64,000 nt of DNA from Halomonas sp. ML-15. Its GTDB lineage: Bacteria; Pseudomonadota; Gammaproteobacteria; Pseudomonadales; Halomonadaceae. The notes under the pieces are model-generated. The model was not told the DNA's origin and did no database searches. It was given only the letters and a program-made list of their open reading frames with translations. Below, in pieces: positions 45,988 through 53,540 of this stretch. Every line of letters starts with the position of its first letter. The first letter of the stretch is position 1. The DNA lies in assembly GCF_014779595.1 (NCBI RefSeq), contig NZ_JACXZT010000019.1:680945-744944 (forward strand), read 5' to 3'. The position numbers and the translations under genes are program-made.

Positions 45988-46557
45988 ATGTTCAGCAAGC
46001 ACAAGCCCACCAGTGTTCCTGCCGACCATACGGTGTCGCCTCCCGCCTCGTCGTACAGCGCCCCAACCAGGGACGAGCCCCGCAGCGGCAGTGGGCGCCC
46101 GGCTACCATCGGCGCTCACACCAGCATCGAAGGCAGCGTGATCGGCGAGGAGGAGCTGATCATCGATGGCCAGGTAGTGGGCACGGTGGAGTTCAAGCGC
46201 AACACCGTTAGCATCGGCACCGACGGGCGCGTAGAGGGCGATATCTTTGCACAGACGCTGCACGTGGCCGGCAGCGTGGAAGGGCGCCTGATCGCCTCGC
46301 ACAAGATCACCGTCCACCACACCGCGCAGATCACCGGCACCATCATCACCCCCTGCCTGGTACTCGAGGACGGCGCTGTCTTCCAGGGCAGCATCGATAT
46401 GGACGCCGAGAACGACGTCCTGCGCGCCGCCTTTGGCGGCAGCGTCAGCCAGCCGGCACCGCAGTCTCACACCCAGTTCGACGCAGAGACCGATATCGAT
46501 GACGACGATGCCGAAGCATCCGCCGAAACGGAAGCGCAGCGCGAAGAGAACACCTGA
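45988..46557 (+). CDS. Bactofilin (polymer-forming cytoskeletal protein)
   Basis: 189 residues. A disordered N terminus (about 1-45) precedes the beta-helix core with IGAHTSIEGSVIGEEELIID, GQVVGTV, GTDGRVEGDIFAQTLHVAGS and VEGRLIASHKITVH, typical of DUF583/bactofilin. The C terminus is acidic and disordered. No membrane helix. The divergent neighbour is a membrane-linked relative, so the two may co-polymerise. Ends before a strong terminator. Confidence 0.88.
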   Translation: MFSKHKPTSVPADHTVSPPASSYSAPTRDEPRSGSGRPATIGAHTSIEGSVIGEEELIIDGQVVGTVEFKRNTVSIGTDGRVEGDIFAQTLHVAGSVEGRLIASHKITVHHTAQITGTIITPCLVLEDGAVFQGSIDMDAENDVLRAAFGGSVSQPAPQSHTQFDAETDIDDDDAEASAETEAQREENT

Positions 46558-46591
46558 GCCAACCAACCTCTCATCGCACTAATCACCACCG

Positions 46592-46622
46592 ACAACGGGC
46601 AGCCTAGGCTGCCCGTTGTTTT
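46592..46622 (+). terminator. Terminator after the bactofilin gene
   Basis: A perfect 13-bp stem ACAACGGGCAGCC / GGCTGCCCGTTGT around TA, followed by TTT. The next 245 bases up to fosA hold no gene; they contain the weak attC-like segment at 46771 and presumably the fosA promoter. Confidence 0.85.
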
Positions 46623-46770
46623 CAAGTAAGCCATCACTTACTCCTCGCACGCCGCTGAAGCCATCCTCAATACAAAACCCAGAACTGCGTTGATACGCGA
46701 CGCCTAATGCGTTTTGCTGGTAGGGGGCAACCCGCCTAGTATGAAACCCTAAGGCCGCTGAGACGGCTGG

Positions 46771-46859
46771 ATATAACAAGTCGTACGCACGGGATCAGCG
46801 CATAACGCGATATGCAGCCCCGGGGCGGTAGCGTGCCTAAAGATTGCTCGCCGTTAGGG
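46771..46859 (+). repeat. Weak att-like segment ahead of fosA
   Basis: ATATAAC at the left and GTTAGGG at the right resemble degenerate R'' and R' core sites 89 bases apart, with inner pairing GCACG/CGTGC and GCATA/TATGC. GTTAGGG also contains the fosA ribosome site. Both cores deviate from consensus, so this could be chance. If real, fosA would be the first cassette and this would be attI or an attC remnant. Confidence 0.22.
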
Positions 46860-46867
46860 AGATGACA

Positions 46868-47296
46868 TTGATCACCGGCATCAACCACGTCACCTTGGCC
46901 GTCAGCGATCTCCAGCGCGCATTCGCGTTCTACACCGAGGTGCTTGGGTTCAAGCCCATCGCCAAATGGACGCGCGGCGCCTATCTGCAAGCCGGCAACG
47001 ACTGGATCTGCCTCTCACTCGATGCCGAGGCGCGAAACAGCCCCCACCCGGACTACACCCATCTCGCCTTTTCAGTACCAAGCCAAGCCTTCAACGACGC
47101 GGCTGACGCCATCCGTGCCAGCAACGCCACCATCTGGAAGCACAACAGTAGCGAAGGGGATTCCCTCTACTTTCTCGACCCCGATGGGCACAAACTGGAA
47201 ATCCACTCCGGCGACCTTAAAAGCCGCTTGGCGGCTCTCAGGGAGTGTCCATACGACGGGCTGGAGTGGTTTGTTCAACAGCCAAAGGATGATTGA
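46868..47296 (+). CDS. fosA: FosA-type fosfomycin glutathione transferase
   Basis: 142 residues of the vicinal-oxygen-chelate superfamily. With the TTG start at 46868 the metal ligands are His7, His65 and Glu111, and the fosfomycin/K+ site residues Thr9, Lys91, Ser95, Ser99, Tyr101 and Arg120 all fall at or one off the numbering of characterised FosA enzymes. AGGGAG is six bases before this TTG, while the in-frame ATG at 46862 directly abuts it, so TTG is the better start. FosA opens the fosfomycin epoxide with glutathione in the cytoplasm using Mn2+. It lies at the boundary between core genes and the cassette array. Confidence 0.88.
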   Translation: MITGINHVTLAVSDLQRAFAFYTEVLGFKPIAKWTRGAYLQAGNDWICLSLDAEARNSPHPDYTHLAFSVPSQAFNDAADAIRASNATIWKHNSSEGDSLYFLDPDGHKLEIHSGDLKSRLAALRECPYDGLEWFVQQPKDD

Positions 47297-47403
47297 AACC
47301 GACAAATGCAGCGCGCATGTGAATTCTGCATAGGTAGCCTGGCTATTCTTAATGTCATTTAGAATCATAGGATCAGGTTAAATGTGGCGCGTCAGATAAG
47401 AAT

Positions 47404-47462
47404 GTTGAACGCGCAAGTGTGTTCATCCAATATTAGGACGTGCAGTCCAATCACTGTTGGGC
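47404..47462 (+). repeat. Possible degenerate attC downstream of fosA
   Basis: GTTGAAC and GTTGGGC pair over six of seven positions (two wobble). The interior has a hairpin ATTAGGAC/GTCCAAT with one bulged base, as in attC sites. It would end a fosA cassette and precede the alaE-like cassette. Arms are weaker than in the sites further right. From here to 47584 no convincing gene is present. Confidence 0.35.
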
Positions 47463-47584
47463 GTATGTGGAGGTTGATTGCGCCTACTATAGGTATGTCG
47501 CACTCGGGCCAGGCCAGCTCCAAGGCAGCATGTGGCTACTGCACATGAATGAAAATTGGGTATTACAGTTGAGTTCTTCAAATA

Positions 47585-48004
47585 ATGAAACGGTATCTCG
47601 CAGACACCCTCGCGATGATTGTATTCTCCACCGTTTGTGGAGCCTTTATAGAAATCGTAATCGCGGGATTATCAATTGACCAATCCATGCGGATTCGCAT
47701 TGCGGCGATACCTATCATATTGTTTGCCGGTAGACCATACGGACTTTATAGAGACTGGATTTTCAAACTCCTGGGTGGGAACGGGAACCAGGTTGGAGAG
47801 CTCAAATCGACGGTGATAGATACGTTTGCAAACTTTTCGTTCCAAATCACCTTGTATTTGATTTTGCTTTTTATAAATGGTGCAACGATAGAGCAGGCGT
47901 TGAAAGCTGGAGGATCCATCGTGGTATTCCTTATCATTTCCGGCAGACCTTATGGAATATTCTTGAATGGTTGTAGAAAATTGTTTGGCGTAAATTCAAA
48001 TTAA
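47585..48004 (+). CDS. alaE: AlaE-like L-alanine exporter
   Basis: 139 residues with four membrane segments. The N-terminal block RYLADTLAMIVFSTVCGAF, the IPIILFAGRPYGLYRDWIF motif and the repeat-like GRPYGIFLNGCRKLF near the C terminus match AlaE, an inner-membrane L-alanine exporter of about 149 residues. No good ribosome site precedes the ATG. The gene ends 63 bases before a clear attC and so is a gene cassette. AlaE homologues are frequent passengers of chromosomal integrons in Vibrio. Confidence 0.78.
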   Translation: MKRYLADTLAMIVFSTVCGAFIEIVIAGLSIDQSMRIRIAAIPIILFAGRPYGLYRDWIFKLLGGNGNQVGELKSTVIDTFANFSFQITLYLILLFINGATIEQALKAGGSIVVFLIISGRPYGIFLNGCRKLFGVNSN

Positions 48005-48066
48005 TAGACGCGTGGAAACTATGAAATGGCTAATGTAAGCAAGTATACTGTTCGGATATATGCAGA

Positions 48067-48139
48067 GCCCAACAAGGCGCTTCAGCCGACCGCCAAACCG
48101 CTGGCACGGTTCGGCGTCGGCTGAGCGCAGGCGTTGGGC
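48067..48139 (+). repeat. attC site of the alaE cassette
   Basis: R'' GCCCAAC and R' GTTGGGC are perfectly complementary and 73 bases end to end. Between them CTTCAGCCGACCGCCAAACCG pairs with CGGTTCGGCGTCGGCTGAG, leaving a short CTGGCA loop and single-base bulges, the canonical attC fold. Confidence 0.92.
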
Positions 48140-48153
48140 ATAGGAGGGAGACT

Positions 48154-48942
48154 TTGCGCACAAACCTTGCAACGCTCGGCAGTGGTTACTGCCTCTTGAT
48201 TGCGTTCTTGTATGCATCTGGATACTGGAATTCATTTGGAGTGCGGGTCTTAGAGTATGCCGGGTTTCACGACCTTCTACGATTTGCGGCTCACGGTATC
48301 GTCTTCGGCTTGAGTGTCTTCGTATTAGGAATGTTCATTGGAATGCTATTATCGATTTACCGCCGGATCTACAGTGAAGAGCCTGATGGCGATGACGGTA
48401 TTAATCAAGGAGATGGTGAGAAATCTGCGGGGCCGCGCTTGAATGTGAAAAAAGAGGCTGCGTTGATCCTTGGTGTGACCATTTTCGGCGCGATTTTGGT
48501 AGCTTTTGCTTTCATTGTAGACTTTCCTGCAAAATGGGATGTGGCGGGGCTATATGTCTTGATTGCAGTCTCGGTTTCTCCTGTCGAGTACTCTGGGCTG
48601 TATAAGACCTTTGTTCCAAATAGTATAAATCCGCTTCCAGTTGCGGCAATTGCGGCGTTTGTTTTATCAATCCCGTTTTGGGCGTATGCACATGGTGATA
48701 GAGCGGCGAGCGCTTCTGTTCATGGCACGAATCAAAAGATCGCCTTGTTGCCAGATGCCCTTAAAGAGGGCGACGAGGTTCCCAAAAAATGGTTGTTCTT
48801 GGGCATCCTTGGGGATAACCGTTTCCTTTACTCAGAGGAAACGGAGGAGTTATTGGTGCTGTCAGAAAGTGATGCAAGTGGATTACGGATACGAGTTAGT
48901 ACTACATCTTCTTCAGAGAGTGAGTCCGAAGAGAAGCAATAG
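48154..48942 (+). CDS. Cassette-encoded membrane protein of unknown function (262 aa)
   Basis: Starts with TTG, supported by AGGAGG six bases upstream and 14 bases after the attC. About five to six membrane segments (for example FAAHGIVFGLSVFVLGMFIGMLL, ALILGVTIFGAILVAFAFIV and VAAIAAFVLSIPFWAYAHG) precede a soluble C-terminal domain (about 185-262) ending in a Ser/Glu-rich tail (SSSESESEEKQ). I do not recognise the family. It is one complete cassette with its own attC downstream. Confidence 0.7.
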   Translation: MRTNLATLGSGYCLLIAFLYASGYWNSFGVRVLEYAGFHDLLRFAAHGIVFGLSVFVLGMFIGMLLSIYRRIYSEEPDGDDGINQGDGEKSAGPRLNVKKEAALILGVTIFGAILVAFAFIVDFPAKWDVAGLYVLIAVSVSPVEYSGLYKTFVPNSINPLPVAAIAAFVLSIPFWAYAHGDRAASASVHGTNQKIALLPDALKEGDEVPKKWLFLGILGDNRFLYSEETEELLVLSESDASGLRIRVSTTSSSESESEEKQ

Positions 48943-48995
48943 CAAGTTCTTGAGAGGCTATGCATTTTATGCCTTCATGTCTCGTTCGAGCTTGA

Positions 48996-49107
48996 GCCCA
49001 ACAATGCAAGCCAGTCTGACGGCTTTTCCGTTCCTTGTTTTACGGTTCAACGCTACGCTACCGCAAAACAATCCACTGCAAAGCCGCAGCTGCTTGCGGC
49101 GTTATGC
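48996..49107 (+). repeat. attC site
   Basis: R'' GCCCAAC and R' GTTATGC are 112 bases apart. Inner arms AATGCAAGC...GACGG / GCAAAGCCGCAGCTGCTTGC give an imperfect stem with a long variable loop. It ends the 48154 cassette. Confidence 0.85.
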
Positions 49108-49169
49108 GGGTATGGCCAGCGTATTCTTAATCAGAAAATTCACAACCCTATCGGCAGGAATGAAAGATA

Positions 49170-50201
49170 GTGACAATTGAAATTGGACAATTGGCGGCTT
49201 TATTCCTACTTGTAGCCGCTGTTCTAAAGCTGGTTGACTGGTTAATGACAGACGACAAAAAGCGTACGCTTGGAGAAGCTCTAAATCGTCGACTACATGA
49301 TCAAAAGAGATCTTTCATCTTTGTTGCTAAGACTCCTGTAATCGCTCTAAGCAGTATTCTGACTGATGCAACTGATGATCCAATATTAAAAAAGAAATCT
49401 TGGAAAAGAACCTCCTCAATTAGTATTTTTCTACTATCTGCTTGTTTGTTTTCTGCAGGACTAGCTACGGATACTATGCTCGGATTCGAACAGAATTCTG
49501 GTGACTCGTATAGACAAGAAATTGAGATTTTTGAGCGCTTAATTTCTGTAGAACATGATTCCGAAGATTTAACTGATACTGAAAAGCAGGAGATGTTGCA
49601 ATTCCGGCAGGACGTAAGTCGCATCCTAGAAACCGCCAAGCATCCGTTCGCAAGGTGGGCAACCCTGGCTCTTGTATCCATTGCAATAGGATTAATATCA
49701 GTAGGCTTAACCAGCATGTCATTACGCTTCACGGGGAAAACAACTACGGCGATAACAACAACAGATTCTCCCCTTCTAATTGCAGGGGCGATCTTGTTGA
49801 ACGGCTTGGTTTCGTTATTAATTTTTGTTCTTGGAGTTGTGGTTCTTTCGATAGTTTCTAGTGCACTATTAATGTTCGCTTTTTCCCTTGTTGGCATCTT
49901 ATTGAAATTGGGCCCCCTCTGGGGAACAGCAAGTTTTGCTAGCTATGGAGTTTTCGCATGGATCACGGCTCCTATATGGTTAAAAGCGCTTGCGGCGGCC
50001 TCGTTGGTACCATTCCTAGTCATGGTGATAGCTATCCTTTTTTCAGTTGTAGTTAAGCCGCTAATAAATCCATTATCTTTATTATTGACCACATTGCTTC
50101 GAAGAGCGGTGACGCATAAAGATGGAGTTGTCGCGTTTTTCGCAGTCGGTTTTATTTGCTTGGCTGCTGCAATAACTGCAGCCACAAATATTGTGAACTG
50201 A
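49170..50201 (+). CDS. Cassette-encoded multi-pass membrane protein (343 aa)
   Basis: Starts with GTG, AGGAA nine bases upstream. One helix at the N terminus (QLAALFLLVAAVLKLVDWL), a pair around residues 80-100 and 165-185, and at least four in the C-terminal half (LLIAGAILLNGLVSLLIFVLGVVVLSI and following). A charged central loop (110-155) is rich in Glu and Asp. No recognised family. Base composition is more AT-rich than the core genome, fitting a captured cassette. Confidence 0.7.
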   Translation: MTIEIGQLAALFLLVAAVLKLVDWLMTDDKKRTLGEALNRRLHDQKRSFIFVAKTPVIALSSILTDATDDPILKKKSWKRTSSISIFLLSACLFSAGLATDTMLGFEQNSGDSYRQEIEIFERLISVEHDSEDLTDTEKQEMLQFRQDVSRILETAKHPFARWATLALVSIAIGLISVGLTSMSLRFTGKTTTAITTTDSPLLIAGAILLNGLVSLLIFVLGVVVLSIVSSALLMFAFSLVGILLKLGPLWGTASFASYGVFAWITAPIWLKALAAASLVPFLVMVIAILFSVVVKPLINPLSLLLTTLLRRAVTHKDGVVAFFAVGFICLAAAITAATNIVN

Positions 50202-50202
50202 A

Positions 50203-50282
50203 GCATAACAAGGCCAAGCACGGCGACAGCTTTTTCGTTGCGGCTTCGCTTTCACTACAAAGCCGCGCGTGCTGGCGGCGTT
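50203..50282 (+). repeat. attC site interrupted at its core by the IS1182-like element
   Basis: R'' GCATAAC starts two bases after the 49170 stop. Arms GGCCAAGCACGGCGACAGC / AAGCCGCGCGTGCTGGCGGC follow, and the R' core begins GTT at 50280, where the insertion sequence starts. The core resumes as GTTATGT at 52110-52116 on the far side, so the original site was GTTATGT. Confidence 0.9.
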
Positions 50283-52109
50283 GAGGCTGTAGAAAAAGCC
50301 CGCAGCCTACGCCGTTTTGGTAGGATCAGGAAAACAGCCTAGGAGTGGTCAAGATGCCCCGCTTCAAGCCCTACAACCATGATCAGAACGCCATGGTGGT
50401 GATCAATTACCAGGACCAGCTTCAGCCCGGGACCTTTGAGCACGCGGTCCACTATCTGATTGAGAACAAGCTGGACCTGTCGGTTTTTCACCCTCAGTAC
50501 CGCAATCACGACACAGGCCGACTTGCCTATGATCCCGCGATACTGCTGAAGATTATCCTGTTCGCCTATTCCAAGGGCATCACCTCCAGCCGCGAGATGG
50601 AGTGGTGCTGCGAGACCAACATCATCTTCAAGGCCCTGTCCTGCGATACCGTCCCCCACTTCACCACGCTGGCGAAGTTCGTCAGCAGCCACGCTGAGGA
50701 GATTGAAGACCTCTTTGAGCAGGTGCTGCTGGTGTGCCATGAGCAAGGCCTGCTAGGCAACGAGCTCTTTGCCATTGACGGCTGCAAGATGCCCTCGGAT
50801 GCCTCGAAGGAGTGGTCTGGCACCTTCAAAGAGCTGGGTGAGAAGCGGGAGAAGCTACGACGGTTGATTCGCCATCACTTGCTTGAGCACTACGCGCGGG
50901 ACGAAGCTGAGACGGAAGCCGACTTGGATCGAGATATCCGCCAGGCCAAGACGATTCTGTCGCTAGATGCCGCGATGAACAAAGTGGACCGCTTACTAAA
51001 GACGCACAGCCCAAGGATGGGCCGGGGGAAGCGGAGCAAGGAAGTGAAGAGTAACGTCACCGATAATGAAAGTGCCAAGATGACCACCAGCAAGGGCACG
51101 ATCCAGGGCTATAACGGTGTGGCCACGGTGGACAAGAAGCACCAGATCATCGTCGACGCTCAAGCCTTTGGCGAAGGTCAGGAACACCATACGCTGCAAC
51201 CGGTGTTGGAGAGGGTGGGGGCTCGCTTCAAGAAGTTAGGCATTGCTGACGACATCTACCAGCAGGGCACCGTCGTCACCGCTGACACTGGCTTCGCCAA
51301 TGAGGCCAACATGAAGTACCTGTACGAACGACAGATCAACGGCTATGTGCCGGATAATCAGTTCCGCAGCCGGGATCCAAAGTTCTCTGATCAAAAAGAC
51401 AAATACGGCAAGCGCCACCAGAACCTGCCGAATACGGGTTGGAAAAGCACCATCCCCGCCAGTGAATTTCAATTCGATCCGATGACCATGACCTGTATCT
51501 GCCCGGCTGGCGAGTCCCTCACCTACCGGGGGCTACGGGAAGCCGAGAATGGCAAGGTACGGGCACATTTCGAGGGCAGGCTGCTGCAATGCCGGCACTG
51601 CCCGAAGAAACATCAATGCATGCAGAACCCAGCCTCAGCAGATCACCGCAACGGCGCTGGCCGGCAAGTATCCTTTACGATAAAGAGCGACGGACAACCA
51701 AACTACACTGACTGGATGAAGCACCGGGTGGATAGCCAGCAGGGTAAGGAGATATACAGCCATCGGATGTCAGTGGTGGAGCCGGTATTCGGCAACATCG
51801 GCACCACGAAGCGATTGAGCCGATTCGCTCTTCGTGGCAAGAAAAAGGTACAGGGACAGTGGCAGTTATACTGCTTGATACACAACATTGAGAAGCTCGC
51901 CAATTATGGACGATTAGGCACGTGATATAGGGGCTAGAAGGCCAGAAAGTGGCCGCTGATTGCCGGTGGTGAGTGCCTTTGACATCATCGAGGAAGCGAA
52001 ATGGTCAGCTAGGCTCCTTGGCCAAGAAAATTGTCCGTATGGTGGGCGGTACACAAAATCAGAAAACAGGTGGTGGGGAGGGCTCAGAATCGAGTTTTTC
52101 TACAGCCTC
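50283..52109 (+). mobile_element. IS1182-like insertion sequence
   Basis: 1827 bases bounded by perfect 15-bp inverted repeats GAGGCTGTAGAAAAA (50283-50297) and TTTTTCTACAGCCTC (52095-52109). One transposase gene fills most of it. The trinucleotide GTT appears on both sides (50280-50282 and 52110-52112) and is either a 3-bp target duplication or part of the core site. It has landed exactly at the attC recombination point. Confidence 0.85.
50354..51925 (+). CDS. IS1182 family transposase
   Basis: 523 residues. An N-terminal DUF772-type domain (YDPAILLKIILFAYSKGITSSREME) precedes a DDE catalytic core: Asp in LFAIDGCKM, Asp in VVTADTGFANE and Glu in SVVEPVFGNIG. A Cys-rich insertion lies between the second and third (CICPAGES, CRHCPKKHQC), as usual in IS1182. 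AGGAG precedes the ATG by eight bases. The frame is intact, so the element may be active. Confidence 0.92.
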   Translation: MPRFKPYNHDQNAMVVINYQDQLQPGTFEHAVHYLIENKLDLSVFHPQYRNHDTGRLAYDPAILLKIILFAYSKGITSSREMEWCCETNIIFKALSCDTVPHFTTLAKFVSSHAEEIEDLFEQVLLVCHEQGLLGNELFAIDGCKMPSDASKEWSGTFKELGEKREKLRRLIRHHLLEHYARDEAETEADLDRDIRQAKTILSLDAAMNKVDRLLKTHSPRMGRGKRSKEVKSNVTDNESAKMTTSKGTIQGYNGVATVDKKHQIIVDAQAFGEGQEHHTLQPVLERVGARFKKLGIADDIYQQGTVVTADTGFANEANMKYLYERQINGYVPDNQFRSRDPKFSDQKDKYGKRHQNLPNTGWKSTIPASEFQFDPMTMTCICPAGESLTYRGLREAENGKVRAHFEGRLLQCRHCPKKHQCMQNPASADHRNGAGRQVSFTIKSDGQPNYTDWMKHRVDSQQGKEIYSHRMSVVEPVFGNIGTTKRLSRFALRGKKKVQGQWQLYCLIHNIEKLANYGRLGT

Positions 52110-52138
52110 GTTATGTGTCGGGAGAGAGGTTAACTGAA

Positions 52139-52615
52139 GTGTCTTGGCCTTATTTTGTGGAAATTGTGAATGTCGTATCGCAAGTTGCGATGACCTTGAT
52201 CGCCGGGTTTGGCGCTTGGGTGGCTTACCAAACGTTACTGCGCACTCCTGTGCAAGAGGCAGAGCCTGAGGAGCCAGAGGCTCCTGGGGCGGAAGCAGTC
52301 ACTCCGCAAAAGGTTAAAGTGTTTGAGACATCTAACCAGACAACGTGGTTGAAGGTTACGAATGTCGGCCTTGAATGCCATCTAGAAGATGCAAGGCCGA
52401 ATAAGCCAGGCGGTCTCCAATGGCGTTTCACGAAAGAACAAGCCAGGGAAGTTCTATCTGCTCGTGATTTTAGGGTGTATCCCGGCTACAAGCTGTATAG
52501 CGGCGTATTTACAATTGGTCCGCGCCGAAATTGGCTCTACTCCAAGCGGCTATACCCTGAACCGGCATTGCTGGAGTTAGAGATCGAGAGGTTGCTGAGG
52601 GATGCGAGCACATAA
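52139..52615 (+). CDS. Cassette protein with one membrane helix (158 aa)
   Basis: The GTG start has GGAGAGAGG nine bases upstream and lies 22 bases after the restored attC core; a longer frame from 52031 runs out of the insertion sequence and is not the original start. One N-terminal membrane helix (IVNVVSQVAMTLIAGFGAWVAYQTLL) is followed by a Pro/Glu-rich linker (PEEPEAPGAEA) and a soluble domain (LEDARPNKPGGLQWRFTKEQ). No family recognised. Insertion of the IS upstream may have altered its expression. Confidence 0.65.
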   Translation: MSWPYFVEIVNVVSQVAMTLIAGFGAWVAYQTLLRTPVQEAEPEEPEAPGAEAVTPQKVKVFETSNQTTWLKVTNVGLECHLEDARPNKPGGLQWRFTKEQAREVLSARDFRVYPGYKLYSGVFTIGPRRNWLYSKRLYPEPALLELEIERLLRDAST

Positions 52616-52708
52616 CAAATCGCTCGAGTACGCTCCGGCCCTGGCCGGGCCTCCGCCGGACGGACTTTCTGCTGCGCTCCAAGCCCGCCGCTCAGCTCTG
52701 CGTTAGCC
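52610..52708 (+). repeat. attC site
   Basis: R'' ACATAAC overlaps the stop of the 52139 gene and R' GTTAGCC lies 99 bases on. Arms AAATCGCTCGAG...GCTCC / GCGCTCCAAGCCCGCCGCTCAGC and a GC-rich hairpin GGCCCTGGCCGGGCC in the loop. Confidence 0.78.
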
Positions 52709-52724
52709 AATTTAGAGGGCAAGT

Positions 52725-53459
52725 ATGACTCACAGCATGATGCAAAAGGTGAACAGTTTTGCTCTCAGAGCCTTTCGAGACACCGCTGACAGAGACTACA
52801 TCCATGCTCGTATGGCTTACAGGGCAGGCCTGTTCCCACAGTTTCACTGGTCTGCACTTCATGCTCTTGAGAAATATGCAAAATGCATTGCAATTCTTGC
52901 CCGTGTTCCAAAGCCAAAGCACGCTATAAAGCATGAGGTAGAAAGAAGCTTAGACCTTATCTCTGAGAAGCTAGATATTGCTCTGTCAGAACAAACCAAG
53001 AAATTCATAAAAAGGCTTGAGGAGTTTGGCGCAAGATTTCGATACCTAGAGGTGTCTTGGTTCATAAAGGACTGTGAGCTCGCGATATTAGATCGAGCAG
53101 TATGGGAACTACGACGTTTCTGTAATGCGGAGCTATATGAATATTCTGGCAACCAGTTTGTTTCAATATCCCAAGATAAATACGAACAGGTAAAGGCCAT
53201 TGATAAGCCGGACAAGACTAATACTCTCATCCTTGGTGGGTTTCTCGAGAAAACATTGGAGAAAAGAAATTCAAGGGCTAGGCCTGATCTAGTTTGGTGC
53301 AATCTGTACTACTCAGCATCAAAGCGTAAAAGGGTTTATATGAAGAGCTCTGTCATGGCTGAGAATTCGCCGTTTTTCCTATACCCTGAAATAATTGACG
53401 AGGTGTCTAAATACACCTTTGTTCCAAAAGAAATAAGTGACGCCTACAAAAATGGCTAA
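52725..53459 (+). CDS. HEPN-like helical cassette protein (244 aa)
   Basis: The N-terminal segment ADRDYIHARMAYRAGLFPQF then HWSALHALEKYAKCIAIL has the spacing of HEPN-like helical domains (a small-residue helix followed by ALEKYLK). The classic RX4-6H ribonuclease motif is not clearly present, so an active RNase is not shown. The rest is charged and helical. Start ATG has AGGGC upstream. HEPN-like proteins are common in anti-phage and toxin systems; assignment is tentative. Confidence 0.55.
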   Translation: MTHSMMQKVNSFALRAFRDTADRDYIHARMAYRAGLFPQFHWSALHALEKYAKCIAILARVPKPKHAIKHEVERSLDLISEKLDIALSEQTKKFIKRLEEFGARFRYLEVSWFIKDCELAILDRAVWELRRFCNAELYEYSGNQFVSISQDKYEQVKAIDKPDKTNTLILGGFLEKTLEKRNSRARPDLVWCNLYYSASKRKRVYMKSSVMAENSPFFLYPEIIDEVSKYTFVPKEISDAYKNG

Positions 53460-53537
53460 CAATGCCAGTCACGGCGACGGCTGCTCCATTGCGGCTTCGC
53501 CTCCATTCTGCAGTCGCGTGTGCTGGCGGCGTTAGCC
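53454..53537 (+). repeat. attC site
   Basis: R'' GGCTAAC (includes the stop of the 52725 gene) and R' GTTAGCC are perfectly complementary, 84 bases end to end. Arms TGCCAGTCACGGCGACGGCTG / CAGTCGCGTGTGCTGGCGGC. It belongs to the same sequence group as the sites at 50203 and 62843. Confidence 0.9.
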
Positions 53538-53540
53538 GAG

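Noticed and set aside
47440-47679. 78-residue frame overlapping the alaE-like start
   Set aside because: Overlaps the well-supported AlaE-like frame and the possible attC; no domain.
52031-52138. Upstream extension of the 52139 cassette gene
   Set aside because: The extension lies within the right end of the IS1182-like element; the GTG after the attC core has a better ribosome site.
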